A stretch of 36,561 nt of DNA from a virus: positions 1 to 36,561 of IMG/VR virus record IMGVR_UViG_3300000115_000082; one strand, given 5' to 3'. Both the position numbers and the translations under genes were made by a program. A model generated the notes under the pieces. The model was given only the letters and a program-made list of their open reading frames with translations. It searched no databases and was not told where the DNA came from. Positions 7,453 to 15,778 of this stretch are shown in pieces. Numbering within the stretch: the first letter of the stretch is position 1; each line of letters opens with the position of its first letter.

Positions 7453-8385
7453 ATGAAGAAAATTAGAGAGAGAAAGTTAGAAGATAGATCAAAACTCATT
7501 TTTGAGTTTCCTAAACAAAATAAAGGAAAATATGTAGTAACACTTCCTTTTTTTGAAAATATAAGTATTACGGAAAGGAAGAAAGCAAATTACAAAAAGT
7601 ATAATTTGCTTTCCAGATCCAGTCAGTTGTACACTTACTTGGGCTCGGATTCAAGAAAGTTTTCTTTAGAGTTTAGTATATCTTTTCCTCATATTTTAGA
7701 AGAGTATGGACCTCAAGTAAAACAGAATTTTTTACGTTTTGTAGATTATGAAAACCAGGAGCTATTGAAAAGGTATTTTGAAAAAGATTTTGTGGATTCA
7801 TTGAATATATCTTTAAGGGGAGAAGGTTCTTTAGTAGCTAAGGCAGGGGAGGCCAGAGCTAAGTTTAAAGAATCTCTGCAAACCAATCCGTTTACTAACG
7901 ATGCATTAGAGGGTGTTTTGGGATTTTTAACTGGTCCGACAGACCTAGCTCTTCGTGGAGTGCAAGCATTAGGTCTCCCAAGTTTATTCGGTAATGGCGC
8001 TACACCGGAGTCAATAGAAAAAGATAGTCTTTTAGATGTTATTTTGTATTGGACAGGTATAATTAGATCTAGTGTAACTAATAACTCAGAAAACCCTGTA
8101 TATGGTCCGCCCATAGTTAGAGTGAATCATGGTATTTTATTTAGAAACATACCTTGTATATGCACAGACTACTCTTTAGAGCCAGTTGAAGAAGCTGGGT
8201 ATGACGTAGGAACATTAATGCCTAGAAGAATACGATACTCGATGAATTTAGAGGAAATACGAGCGGGAGATTTTGGTAAGTTTAACGGATACTCTAGTGA
8301 GCAAGTAAAGAGAGATAATTTAGTTGGCTGGGAAGGGGTAGTTGAAGATAGGTACAACAGTATGGAACCTGGAGACGGTGTGTAA
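7453..8385 (+). CDS. Baseplate tail-tube initiator protein, gp48/gp54-like
   Basis: A 310-residue protein. The C-terminal part (about 220-275) has the pattern FRNIPCICTDYSLEPVEEAG, then YDVGTLMPRRIRYSMNLEEI, typical of tube-like beta-barrel proteins that cap the hub and start tube polymerisation (T4 gp48 and gp54). The middle (about 130-200) is a less conserved insertion with Gly/Leu-rich helices. It follows the tape measure by 3 nt and overlaps the gp53-like gene by TAATG, matching the usual tape-measure then tube-initiator order. It could instead be a LysM-associated tail protein; whether it is closer to gp48 or gp54 cannot be told. Confidence 0.6.
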   Translation: MKKIRERKLEDRSKLIFEFPKQNKGKYVVTLPFFENISITERKKANYKKYNLLSRSSQLYTYLGSDSRKFSLEFSISFPHILEEYGPQVKQNFLRFVDYENQELLKRYFEKDFVDSLNISLRGEGSLVAKAGEARAKFKESLQTNPFTNDALEGVLGFLTGPTDLALRGVQALGLPSLFGNGATPESIEKDSLLDVILYWTGIIRSSVTNNSENPVYGPPIVRVNHGILFRNIPCICTDYSLEPVEEAGYDVGTLMPRRIRYSMNLEEIRAGDFGKFNGYSSEQVKRDNLVGWEGVVEDRYNSMEPGDGV

Positions 8386-8690
8386 TGGCTTATTTAGGAA
8401 AAAATAGAGGCCCTTACTCAACGGATTACAATGTTTTTAGGCACAGAAATACTAACGTAACCACTACTCTTCATTGTAGAGAGCATGACCGTATTATTAA
8501 AAATTTAAATAACTCTTATGATTATCAGGTGGGGTATGTACCTCCTGGTTTTGAGCACAGACCTGATTTAATATCTAATGTTTTTTACGGTACACCTGAC
8601 AAGTGGTGGCTCTTGATGCAGGTAAATAATATTGCAGATCCCTTCGAGGGTTTCAATGTTAATGATAGGATTTTCATACCTAAGCCATGA
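8385..8690 (+). CDS. Baseplate wedge protein, gp53-like with LysM-like fold
   Basis: A 101-residue protein with the characteristic core RPDLISNVFYGTPDKWWLLM followed by NNIADPFEGFNVNDRIFIP (about 59-99), as in gp53-type wedge subunits with a LysM-like domain. T4 gp53 is longer (196), so this is a short form comparable to those of many other contractile tails. It would join wedges around the hub. TAATG overlap with the gene before and ATGA overlap with the hub gene after point to tight co-translation. Confidence 0.75.
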   Translation: MAYLGKNRGPYSTDYNVFRHRNTNVTTTLHCREHDRIIKNLNNSYDYQVGYVPPGFEHRPDLISNVFYGTPDKWWLLMQVNNIADPFEGFNVNDRIFIPKP

Positions 8691-11476
8691 CACAAGTCGC
8701 AACAGTAAATGTATTACTTGGTTCAAATAAGCAATCTATGCTTGCTTATTTAGATGGACTTAATTCTCCATCGCCAAAAAACAACTTTAGTGACATAGTG
8801 TTTTTTAGTAATAAGGGTAATGCAAATTTTATATCTTTTGAGCATAATTTTCTAGGTGAAAACCCTAAAATGGTTCTGAAGTTTATTGATCCACAAGGAG
8901 AGTTTGAAACTAGTTATTTGTCCACGGGATCAATCTATAGCTCTTTGGTACAAATAGCTAATAAATTATCTTTTGATGTAACTTCTGATCCTAAAGATTC
9001 AAAAGAATCAACATCTGCTTTACCAAAAACAAAAAAAGAGTATGTTAATCTATTAACAAGCAAAAGCCTTTATCGTCCTATTTACATTATGTACGGGTCT
9101 GGGGATGACCCCACAGCATGGTCAGATGTGCATAGAGTAGTTGTTCACGGACTGTCCTTCGAGCCGGATAAAGGAAGAGAATTTACTATGGTAATGCAGG
9201 GTTTAGAGAAAAATTTAAATCCTATTAACAAAGTTACTATGGAAGGTACGAGTATCAATGTAAATAAATTTTACTCAGTTGAAGCGAGAGGCCAGTCATC
9301 TCCAATTGATTTTGATTCAGATAACGCATATTCGGCTCCAAATTCAGAATTTACTCCAATTGATTATCATTTATTAATTACAGATACCATCTCAGACTAC
9401 CTAAAAAAGTGTTCTAATGGAGCAAATGTTATTGTTTTGCTTCCTGATATGAACAAAGTATTAGGTGATAGAATAGCCCAAAGCAAGTTAGATACTGGGC
9501 AAGGAATAAGCCGGGCAGGACAACTTAGAGATCAAGTTCGTAGTATTTTAAGTGAAATAGGGATTGATATATTAGTACAGTTTGACCATAAATATATACC
9601 CGACAATATTCCAGGACAACTTTCTCCTCTACTAGAGCAGAAAGGCAAACAAACTAAAAACCTTACTGATGAATTTTATTTCAAGATCTATCAGCATAAG
9701 GCAGAGATTAAAAGCAACTCTTTTGGCTTGAGGGAAGATGATTTTATAACCCCGTTAAAAACAATTGTAAGAGCAGCTAATATTCAAGGAATAAAAACAT
9801 ATGTTATAGATCCCATAGCTTATAGTGAAACAAATGTTTTACTTAATGATTTTTGGGGAGCAGAAAAAAATAAAAGTAGATATCTGTTTAATGGATATGA
9901 CCCCTTCGACTCAAATAAGCCAACGCTTGTGTTTGGTGATGATGGAATGATAAACACTCTTCTAATGCCTAGAGAAGGGCAAGAAGCGTTTCCTAAAGAA
10001 CTTATTCATCCTTTTATCGCAGACGATTTACTAAGAACAGAGTATACCCAGGAAGTAAAAAAATTAGCTACAGACCTGCGGGAAGGATCTAGCTTTGGAG
10101 ACATTAGCTATGTTCCAGATGTGTTTCAGTATACAGATAATGTTTTAACTGAAGAAGAAATAAAACTAGTGCAAAAAAATAATATACCTGTACTTCGACA
10201 TAATACAAAAAACCCTAACGTCCTAAGTATAAAACAAAATGATGACTCTCCGGCGTATTTAGCTGAGATGAATTTTGCTTTTAAAAAGCAACAAAATAGA
10301 GTAGCTGCTTTAGTTGCAGAAGGAGGAAAGGTAGTAACTAGGATTTCGGATTTCCCTATTACAACTCCAGAAGAATTAAAAGAAGCAATCGCTACTGCTA
10401 TGTATTCTAACTATGGCCCAATAATAACTAGAGAGGAAATAATAAGTAGTATTATTGACAGAGTACCTAAAAATTCTGATAGTAATAAATTACTTTTTCC
10501 TCGCATCGCTGAGATATCAAGAAACCAAGATAATCCTGAAAATAGTATCCTTTCTGAGATTGAAGGATATATATCATATTTTATTGATGCTTTGAGTGAT
10601 AGGAAGTGTTTAGATCTATTAATACCTCAAGAAATTAATGCCGATCCTGCTTTAATTCTTAATCAAATAGCAAATCAACTATCAAAAAAAGTTACAACTC
10701 TTAGAGTCAGCACGCTTCCTTTATACGCCATCTCTAGTTATACGCAGTTCCTTGGGTCTCCTATATTAGTGTTTTCACAAGATCCCCCAATGCAAGGACA
10801 AGTATACCCAAGAAGGAGTCAACTGAACAGTTACTTAACAGGAACTTATAGGATTATAGGATTTAAACATGTGCTTTCTGACACAAAGGCTGAGACAGAG
10901 TTTATCTTAGCAAAAGCAAAATTCCAATCTCCACTCCCGGAATTAATGCGGGGCGAGGACCTTGAAAGTGAATCTCAACCTTACATGATTGGTACTGAAG
11001 GTAAGTCTAAAGATGGCACTAATAACTTTTTTCCCTTAGACGGCGTTTCTTTGGAAATTCCCGGCCCGGAGGAGTTTGTGGTTATCACCGAATCAAATGA
11101 TCTACGGGATAAAAAGAACACGGTCTTGAATGAGAATTTTAATAAATCACGGGAAAATGTTGATGGTTATAATTACGGCACGGTTTCTTTTGATGAGTTA
11201 TCTGAAATTGATATAATGATTCTTATTGCTGAAGGATCTCTCCCAGAGGAAGCACTGACTTCGCGCCGATTATCTAATGCTAATGCCGCAGCTAATAAGA
11301 AATTATTTAGTAATCAACCTTTAGATTTTTTCTATAATATTCAGTTGCCTCAGATTTTCCCTACACTGTTTCCTTATAATCCTGATTTTTGGGAAAAATA
11401 CGATAATATGAATCCTGTAGAATCTTTCACAGGAATTCTTGATGTTAATACCGGCTCAGGTCCTAGAGATAATTAA
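8687..11476 (+). CDS. Baseplate hub protein, gp27-like, enlarged
   Basis: A 929-residue protein directly upstream of the gp5-like spike, the place of the hub (T4 gp27, 391 residues; also P2 gpD and VgrG N-terminus). Residues about 40-70 and 129-173 (YRPIYIMYGSGDD, HRVVVHGLSFEPDKGREFTM) look like the beta-barrel hub domains. A second beta domain near 678-760 (PLYAISSYTQFLGSPILVFS, later GTYRIIGFKHVLSD) is like the region that docks on the spike. Residues 770-929 are an extra, poorly conserved tail. It would form a trimer linking tube, wedges and spike. No enzymatic motif seen. An ATGA overlap links it to gp53, and a 10-bp hairpin lies at codons 13-22. Confidence 0.7.
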   Translation: MTQVATVNVLLGSNKQSMLAYLDGLNSPSPKNNFSDIVFFSNKGNANFISFEHNFLGENPKMVLKFIDPQGEFETSYLSTGSIYSSLVQIANKLSFDVTSDPKDSKESTSALPKTKKEYVNLLTSKSLYRPIYIMYGSGDDPTAWSDVHRVVVHGLSFEPDKGREFTMVMQGLEKNLNPINKVTMEGTSINVNKFYSVEARGQSSPIDFDSDNAYSAPNSEFTPIDYHLLITDTISDYLKKCSNGANVIVLLPDMNKVLGDRIAQSKLDTGQGISRAGQLRDQVRSILSEIGIDILVQFDHKYIPDNIPGQLSPLLEQKGKQTKNLTDEFYFKIYQHKAEIKSNSFGLREDDFITPLKTIVRAANIQGIKTYVIDPIAYSETNVLLNDFWGAEKNKSRYLFNGYDPFDSNKPTLVFGDDGMINTLLMPREGQEAFPKELIHPFIADDLLRTEYTQEVKKLATDLREGSSFGDISYVPDVFQYTDNVLTEEEIKLVQKNNIPVLRHNTKNPNVLSIKQNDDSPAYLAEMNFAFKKQQNRVAALVAEGGKVVTRISDFPITTPEELKEAIATAMYSNYGPIITREEIISSIIDRVPKNSDSNKLLFPRIAEISRNQDNPENSILSEIEGYISYFIDALSDRKCLDLLIPQEINADPALILNQIANQLSKKVTTLRVSTLPLYAISSYTQFLGSPILVFSQDPPMQGQVYPRRSQLNSYLTGTYRIIGFKHVLSDTKAETEFILAKAKFQSPLPELMRGEDLESESQPYMIGTEGKSKDGTNNFFPLDGVSLEIPGPEEFVVITESNDLRDKKNTVLNENFNKSRENVDGYNYGTVSFDELSEIDIMILIAEGSLPEEALTSRRLSNANAAANKKLFSNQPLDFFYNIQLPQIFPTLFPYNPDFWEKYDNMNPVESFTGILDVNTGSGPRDN
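8725..8751 (+). repeat. Perfect 10-bp inverted repeat, 7-nt loop, near the hub gene start
   Basis: Bases 8725-8734 and 8742-8751 are exact reverse complements around a 7-nt loop. The hairpin begins 38 nt after the hub gene's A of ATG, beyond the initiating ribosome footprint. The arms are AT-rich, so stability is moderate. Confidence 0.7.
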
Positions 11477-11482
11477 AATATT

Positions 11483-12646
11483 ATGTTTCCAATAATTAGA
11501 ACAGCGGAAGTAAAAGAAAGAACTTCACAAAATGGAGTAGGTACTTTTTTAGCAATTCTTGATAACGACAAGAAAAGAGAATTAAGAATAATTAATTATG
11601 TAAGTCCTTATGCTAGTAAAGACAAAGCAGGAATGGTCGCCGTCCCCGAATTAGGAACCACTATACTGGTGTGTAGACCAGCGGGCTCGCAAGAATGGTT
11701 CTATTTAGGCTCTACATTCCTCCCAGAACGTGTACCAGCAAGCAGCGAAGTGGAAGGAGGTTCTCCTATAGCAGACAACATTGGTAAAGTCGTACCACCA
11801 ATCCAACGAGTAGCCCCAACACTGTATTCAGTCGGGGATGTACCCAGTCAGGTTGTGTTAAAGGGTCCATACGGTCAAGGTCTAGAAATTAACTCACAGA
11901 GCGACGGAGAGACTTTAGTAAATGTAACTACAAAGTTAACGTCTGAGGGGAAGGGTTTAGAGATAAAAGATAGCCCTGGGCAGGATAGCGTGTCACTTAC
12001 GACGGGAAATAATGCCTCAATAACTTTAACGTCAAACCCGCAAAATAACCCGGACAAACCTGCATCTACAATACAGATTGAGTCAAATGGACCACAAACT
12101 CATATTTGCAAGTTTTCTGATTTAGACCTTAGAGTTGCGTCTGGTGGAAGAGAGTTAAATGTAATCAACAAAGCAACTGGGGCACAGTGGGGAGCGTTTC
12201 AGCACAGTAACCCGATTCAGCCTTGTGGTAATGTTAACATTCAAAGTGATTGGGGAGACGTTAATATAATGTCTAAATCTCCTCTGATTGGTAGGATTTT
12301 TATTGAGACGGTTTCCACGGCAGGAACTACTCAACTAATTCAGTTGGCGACCAACGGAGTAGATGGCACTATTGTCCTTAAAGGAACTAGAATACTTTTA
12401 GACGCTCAAGATACAATAGAGATGCAAGCGGGCGGCGGCGTCTATATAAATACAACAAAACTAGACGTAACCACTGTTAATGGTATGAACTTAGAGTCTG
12501 CTAGGGGGGATATTACGATTGAGCCTGGGGCAGGAAATGTGAGTCTAGCCCCAGGTACGCCCCTAGCCCAACTCCCTCCAAATATTCCTTCAAGAACTAG
12601 AGGGCCAGAAAACAGTAATGATTACGCATTTAGAGGAGTAGAGTAA
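11483..12646 (+). CDS. Baseplate central spike protein, gp5-like, without lysozyme domain
   Basis: A 387-residue protein. Residues 1-90 form an OB-fold like gp5/VgrG N-terminal domains (KAGMVAVPELGTTILVCRPA, then EWFYLGSTF). The C-terminal half (about 245-355) is a run of short beta strands with NVNIQSDWGDVNIM, GTIVLKGTRILLDAQDTIEM and later DITIEPGAGNVSLAP, as in the triple-stranded beta-helix that forms the needle. T4 gp5 (575 residues) has a lysozyme between these parts; here only about 150 residues link them and no lysozyme signature is seen. A separate tip protein (gp5.4/PAAR) was not found in the window. It starts 6 nt after the hub gene. Confidence 0.8.
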   Translation: MFPIIRTAEVKERTSQNGVGTFLAILDNDKKRELRIINYVSPYASKDKAGMVAVPELGTTILVCRPAGSQEWFYLGSTFLPERVPASSEVEGGSPIADNIGKVVPPIQRVAPTLYSVGDVPSQVVLKGPYGQGLEINSQSDGETLVNVTTKLTSEGKGLEIKDSPGQDSVSLTTGNNASITLTSNPQNNPDKPASTIQIESNGPQTHICKFSDLDLRVASGGRELNVINKATGAQWGAFQHSNPIQPCGNVNIQSDWGDVNIMSKSPLIGRIFIETVSTAGTTQLIQLATNGVDGTIVLKGTRILLDAQDTIEMQAGGGVYINTTKLDVTTVNGMNLESARGDITIEPGAGNVSLAPGTPLAQLPPNIPSRTRGPENSNDYAFRGVE

Positions 12647-12647
12647 T

Positions 12648-15317
12648 ATGGGATTTGATGTAAATACATTTCTTACGGCACAGGGTAACTCAGGTAATGC
12701 CATTAATTCTTTGGGAATGGCTTATGGCGTGCCTAGCTGTATGCTTAATTTAGCCAATGGGGCATTGAGTCTTTTGCCTAGTCCTGTACTAGTTTCTATG
12801 AACCTCGCCGCCGCGCAAGGAAAAGCAGCAGCTAACGAGGTAGTTTCAAAACTTTTTAGAATTATTCAACTTGATTTGGGTATTGTTACTTTCGATACAG
12901 AGACGGGAACTTTCCAATTTGGTGTGGATGATGGTTGGTTAGGAATTCAAGGCGCAAATGGTTTAGGAGAAATTTTATCTTTGATAAATGGTTTGGCTTC
13001 TTTTGGGGCGCAAATATATCAGAACGTAAACGCAGCAATAGATCAGGTAGAATCTATTGTTGATTGCGTAGGGTCTTTTGGGGACTACCTGAAAGCAAAG
13101 GATCCGGGGTATGCTGCGGACACATTATCTCCAGAGGAGCGCCAACAGCAAATAGAAGATGCTTATGCAGGAAGCATAGCTGCTGCTAGTACAGCGACTC
13201 AGTTTATTTCTGAGGTTGATGCTTTTCAAAAAAGAATAAACAGTATACTCAGACAAAGAAAAGATGACCCTTCACTAGAGCCGGTGTTTAAAGATGACGC
13301 AGAGTTTAACTTAACAGGTTTAAATACGTCTGCTTCTTTGGACCCAGGTTTGTCAGAAGAAAAAACCTTCCGTCTCACGTTCGGCCCACCACAAACTACC
13401 AAAGGTCAATACATACTAACTCAGGACGGACTTTATTATGATTCTCAATCAGGTGGTTTAGATCCAGTTTTAACTAGCATCTCCGGTGTGGTTCCTACTG
13501 GGGATCGTTGGACGTATGACTATGATCCTAACCTAGGAGGAAAAGGCGAGCAGGTAAGTATTAACTCTTTAAACAAGTTTAGTGATAATATCTTTGATAT
13601 TGATAGGATTGATGATAGTCTAGGATTACAGGAATATTACAATCAAGACCACTTCCTAAAAGTAGTAAAGCAGCAAAGAGATAAACTAATATTTGATTTA
13701 TCTTCCGACATGCAATCATATATTAATCAGTTTGGAGAAGAGTCTTCTATAGTTTTAAATCAAAAACAACTAATAATATCTGAATTGGCAAACCAGAACA
13801 ACAAGATAAATAGGAGAAAGAAACAAATTGAAGTCGCTGTGAAGGCACCTAAGATATATGGGGGAGCGAAAGCAAAATCATTCTTACCGGGAGAAGTTCC
13901 TATAAATGATTTTTCTTATTTAGCCGATTATAACTTGCTTGTAGATTTGGAAAAACAAAAAGCTTTAGTATTTCAACAAGCAGAAGTAGAGGGCATTGTT
14001 CTACCTCTAAATCCTAAGTTTGTAAAATCAAGTTCCAAAGCGGAATCCATAAGCTACCAGCACCTTAATATTCCTCCAGTAGGAAAGGGAAGTATAGTTT
14101 ATAGTCCATCATCAACGGATAATGTGGGTGGATCGGTCCTTTCTCTTACAGACAATATTGTCACCGAAGGATTATTCTCAATCTATAACTTTTTAGAAAC
14201 TACTTTAGAGCTTCCTTCTTCTGTAAATTATCAAACCACTAATTGTGCCACAGAAAATACATATAACAATGCTCAACTTGTGGGCTCATCTAGAAAAAAT
14301 ATATTTTTATCCGGCTTAGGCATCCCATACCTAGAAGGTATAGTAAAAAACAAAGATACTGATACCGCCGCAGCCTCGGCACTAGGAAGTTTTGTTCGCT
14401 TGCCTGACACAAAAGAGTATCAAAATTTAACTTATTCCCCTTCTGGGTTCTCTATGGAGTGTTGGGTTCACGTTCCAAATATAACGGATGCTGAAACGGG
14501 TTGGTTAAGTGGTGGAGCTTCATCCCTTACAAAGGTTCTTTTGGCGTCTGAGAATGTAGGTATTAAAAACACTTATACTAATGTTGATCGTTTTGGTAAC
14601 CCAAGAGATTTGGACTTCTTACCTAACAATAGAGGCGAGCAGTTGGTTCGAGGCTTGCTTTGTGGATTTACTAGAGACAGGAGAATCACACAAAACAACA
14701 CAGGATACAGTAACGATAATGCTTTGAATGATCCTGTGTCTTCTCTTAGCTTCTTTATTGCTCCGACAATATCTAGAGATGCATCTTCTGCCTCCTTTAT
14801 AAACAATGATGATTGTGTAAATACAGAGTCTTTTCTTAAGATGAAAGTAGACTTATCTTCTAGTAAGTTTAGTGAGGTATCTAATAAGTTTGTATTGGTT
14901 GGTCTTACTTTCGATCCTGAGAATGACGAGGTAAAAATGTATGCAGATGGAGATCTAGTTTCCACTTCAGCGTTATCCGTGGTTTTTGGTATTGAAAAAA
15001 ACCAAAGCATGAGCATTCCTAATTTCAAACAAATAAATAGTTTTGAGTATGCGCCTAACAGCGTAGATGGACCACAAGTCCTTAAGGATGGACCTAAGCT
15101 TAATTCTTTTTACACCCCTTGGATTTTAGGGGGCGGATATACTGATGGGATGTATAGGTTTGGAAACTTCCTAGGCGGCGGGGATAGGAGTGGAATTACA
15201 AGTGGTCTTCGTGGACATGTAGGAAGCTTAAAATTTTACTCTAGAGCACTAGATATAAAAGAAATGACAAAGAACTTTAACGCCCAAAAAGGCTTCTTTA
15301 AAACTATTAGAATGTAA
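12648..15317 (+). CDS. Virion protein with C-terminal LamG/concanavalin-like domain
   Basis: An 889-residue protein. Residues 1-200 are helical and Ala/Gly-rich, and 330-430 are charged helices of coiled-coil type. From about 590 to the end it reads as a LamG-type carbohydrate-binding jelly roll: SGFSMECWVHVPN near 598, FVLVGLTFDPENDEVKMYAD then LVSTSAL near 748, and RGHVGSLKFYSRALDIKEM near 862, the usual final LamG motif. Such domains bind glycans, so the protein may contact host or environmental polysaccharide, or serve only structurally. It sits between spike and gp25 genes. AGAGGAG is a strong ribosome binding site. The N-terminal function is unknown. Confidence 0.7.
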   Translation: MGFDVNTFLTAQGNSGNAINSLGMAYGVPSCMLNLANGALSLLPSPVLVSMNLAAAQGKAAANEVVSKLFRIIQLDLGIVTFDTETGTFQFGVDDGWLGIQGANGLGEILSLINGLASFGAQIYQNVNAAIDQVESIVDCVGSFGDYLKAKDPGYAADTLSPEERQQQIEDAYAGSIAAASTATQFISEVDAFQKRINSILRQRKDDPSLEPVFKDDAEFNLTGLNTSASLDPGLSEEKTFRLTFGPPQTTKGQYILTQDGLYYDSQSGGLDPVLTSISGVVPTGDRWTYDYDPNLGGKGEQVSINSLNKFSDNIFDIDRIDDSLGLQEYYNQDHFLKVVKQQRDKLIFDLSSDMQSYINQFGEESSIVLNQKQLIISELANQNNKINRRKKQIEVAVKAPKIYGGAKAKSFLPGEVPINDFSYLADYNLLVDLEKQKALVFQQAEVEGIVLPLNPKFVKSSSKAESISYQHLNIPPVGKGSIVYSPSSTDNVGGSVLSLTDNIVTEGLFSIYNFLETTLELPSSVNYQTTNCATENTYNNAQLVGSSRKNIFLSGLGIPYLEGIVKNKDTDTAAASALGSFVRLPDTKEYQNLTYSPSGFSMECWVHVPNITDAETGWLSGGASSLTKVLLASENVGIKNTYTNVDRFGNPRDLDFLPNNRGEQLVRGLLCGFTRDRRITQNNTGYSNDNALNDPVSSLSFFIAPTISRDASSASFINNDDCVNTESFLKMKVDLSSSKFSEVSNKFVLVGLTFDPENDEVKMYADGDLVSTSALSVVFGIEKNQSMSIPNFKQINSFEYAPNSVDGPQVLKDGPKLNSFYTPWILGGGYTDGMYRFGNFLGGGDRSGITSGLRGHVGSLKFYSRALDIKEMTKNFNAQKGFFKTIRM

Positions 15318-15778
15318 TGAATGATACTGTATCCAGGTTCGGAGAAAGACCAACTAAATATGAAGAATCTGCTCCTAGAGCAAAGCGTCAAGATATTTTT
15401 GGTTTAAACTTTCCTTTAGGCTTAAGGAAAGATTCTGGAGGTTTATTTAAAAAGAGCTCTGGTAGGCCAATGATCAAGCAGGCTATTACACAACTTATTA
15501 GGACTGAAAAAGGAGAGCGTATAATGTTACCTAATTTTGGGTGTACATTAAGAAAGTATTTATTTCAACCGATTACTCAAGATCTTTTTTTTGACATAAA
15601 ACAAAATATAACTCAATCTTTTAATGATTATATTGTGGGAGCTACTTTGCGTAAAGTAGCTATTTATGAAACAGGCGAGTACGACTCTGCTGGGGGTAAT
15701 CAATTAAGGGTAATTTTATCCGTAACTTTGGATAGTGATGACCTAGAAGTCTTTGATATTGAGGCAAAAATAAAATGA
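15317..15778 (+). CDS. 25: Baseplate wedge protein gp25
   Basis: A 153-residue protein of the GPW/gp25 family (T4 gp25 is 132). The core is clear: AITQLIRTEKGERIMLPNFG followed by CTLRKYLFQP (about 56-85), with the EKGER motif typical of the family. Residues 1-45 are an N-terminal extension. gp25 joins the core wedge bundle and helps start sheath assembly. It overlaps the LamG gene by TAATG and the gp6-like gene by ATGA. Confidence 0.88.
   Translation: MNDTVSRFGERPTKYEESAPRAKRQDIFGLNFPLGLRKDSGGLFKKSSGRPMIKQAITQLIRTEKGERIMLPNFGCTLRKYLFQPITQDLFFDIKQNITQSFNDYIVGATLRKVAIYETGEYDSAGGNQLRVILSVTLDSDDLEVFDIEAKIK

Noticed and set aside
6462-7499. Two long minus-strand open frames (157 and 183 codons) opposite the tape-measure gene
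   Set aside because: Low-complexity Ser-rich translations, typical shadows of a plus-strand gene with biased codons; no start signals.
12445-12452. Exact TATAAATA, the T4 late-promoter core
   Set aside because: It lies in the middle of the spike gene, about 200 bp before the next gene, with nothing else to mark a promoter; in AT-rich DNA an 8-mer like this is expected by chance.
14295-14308. 14-bp AT palindrome
   Set aside because: Composed only of A and T in AT-rich coding DNA, so weak as a hairpin and likely by chance.
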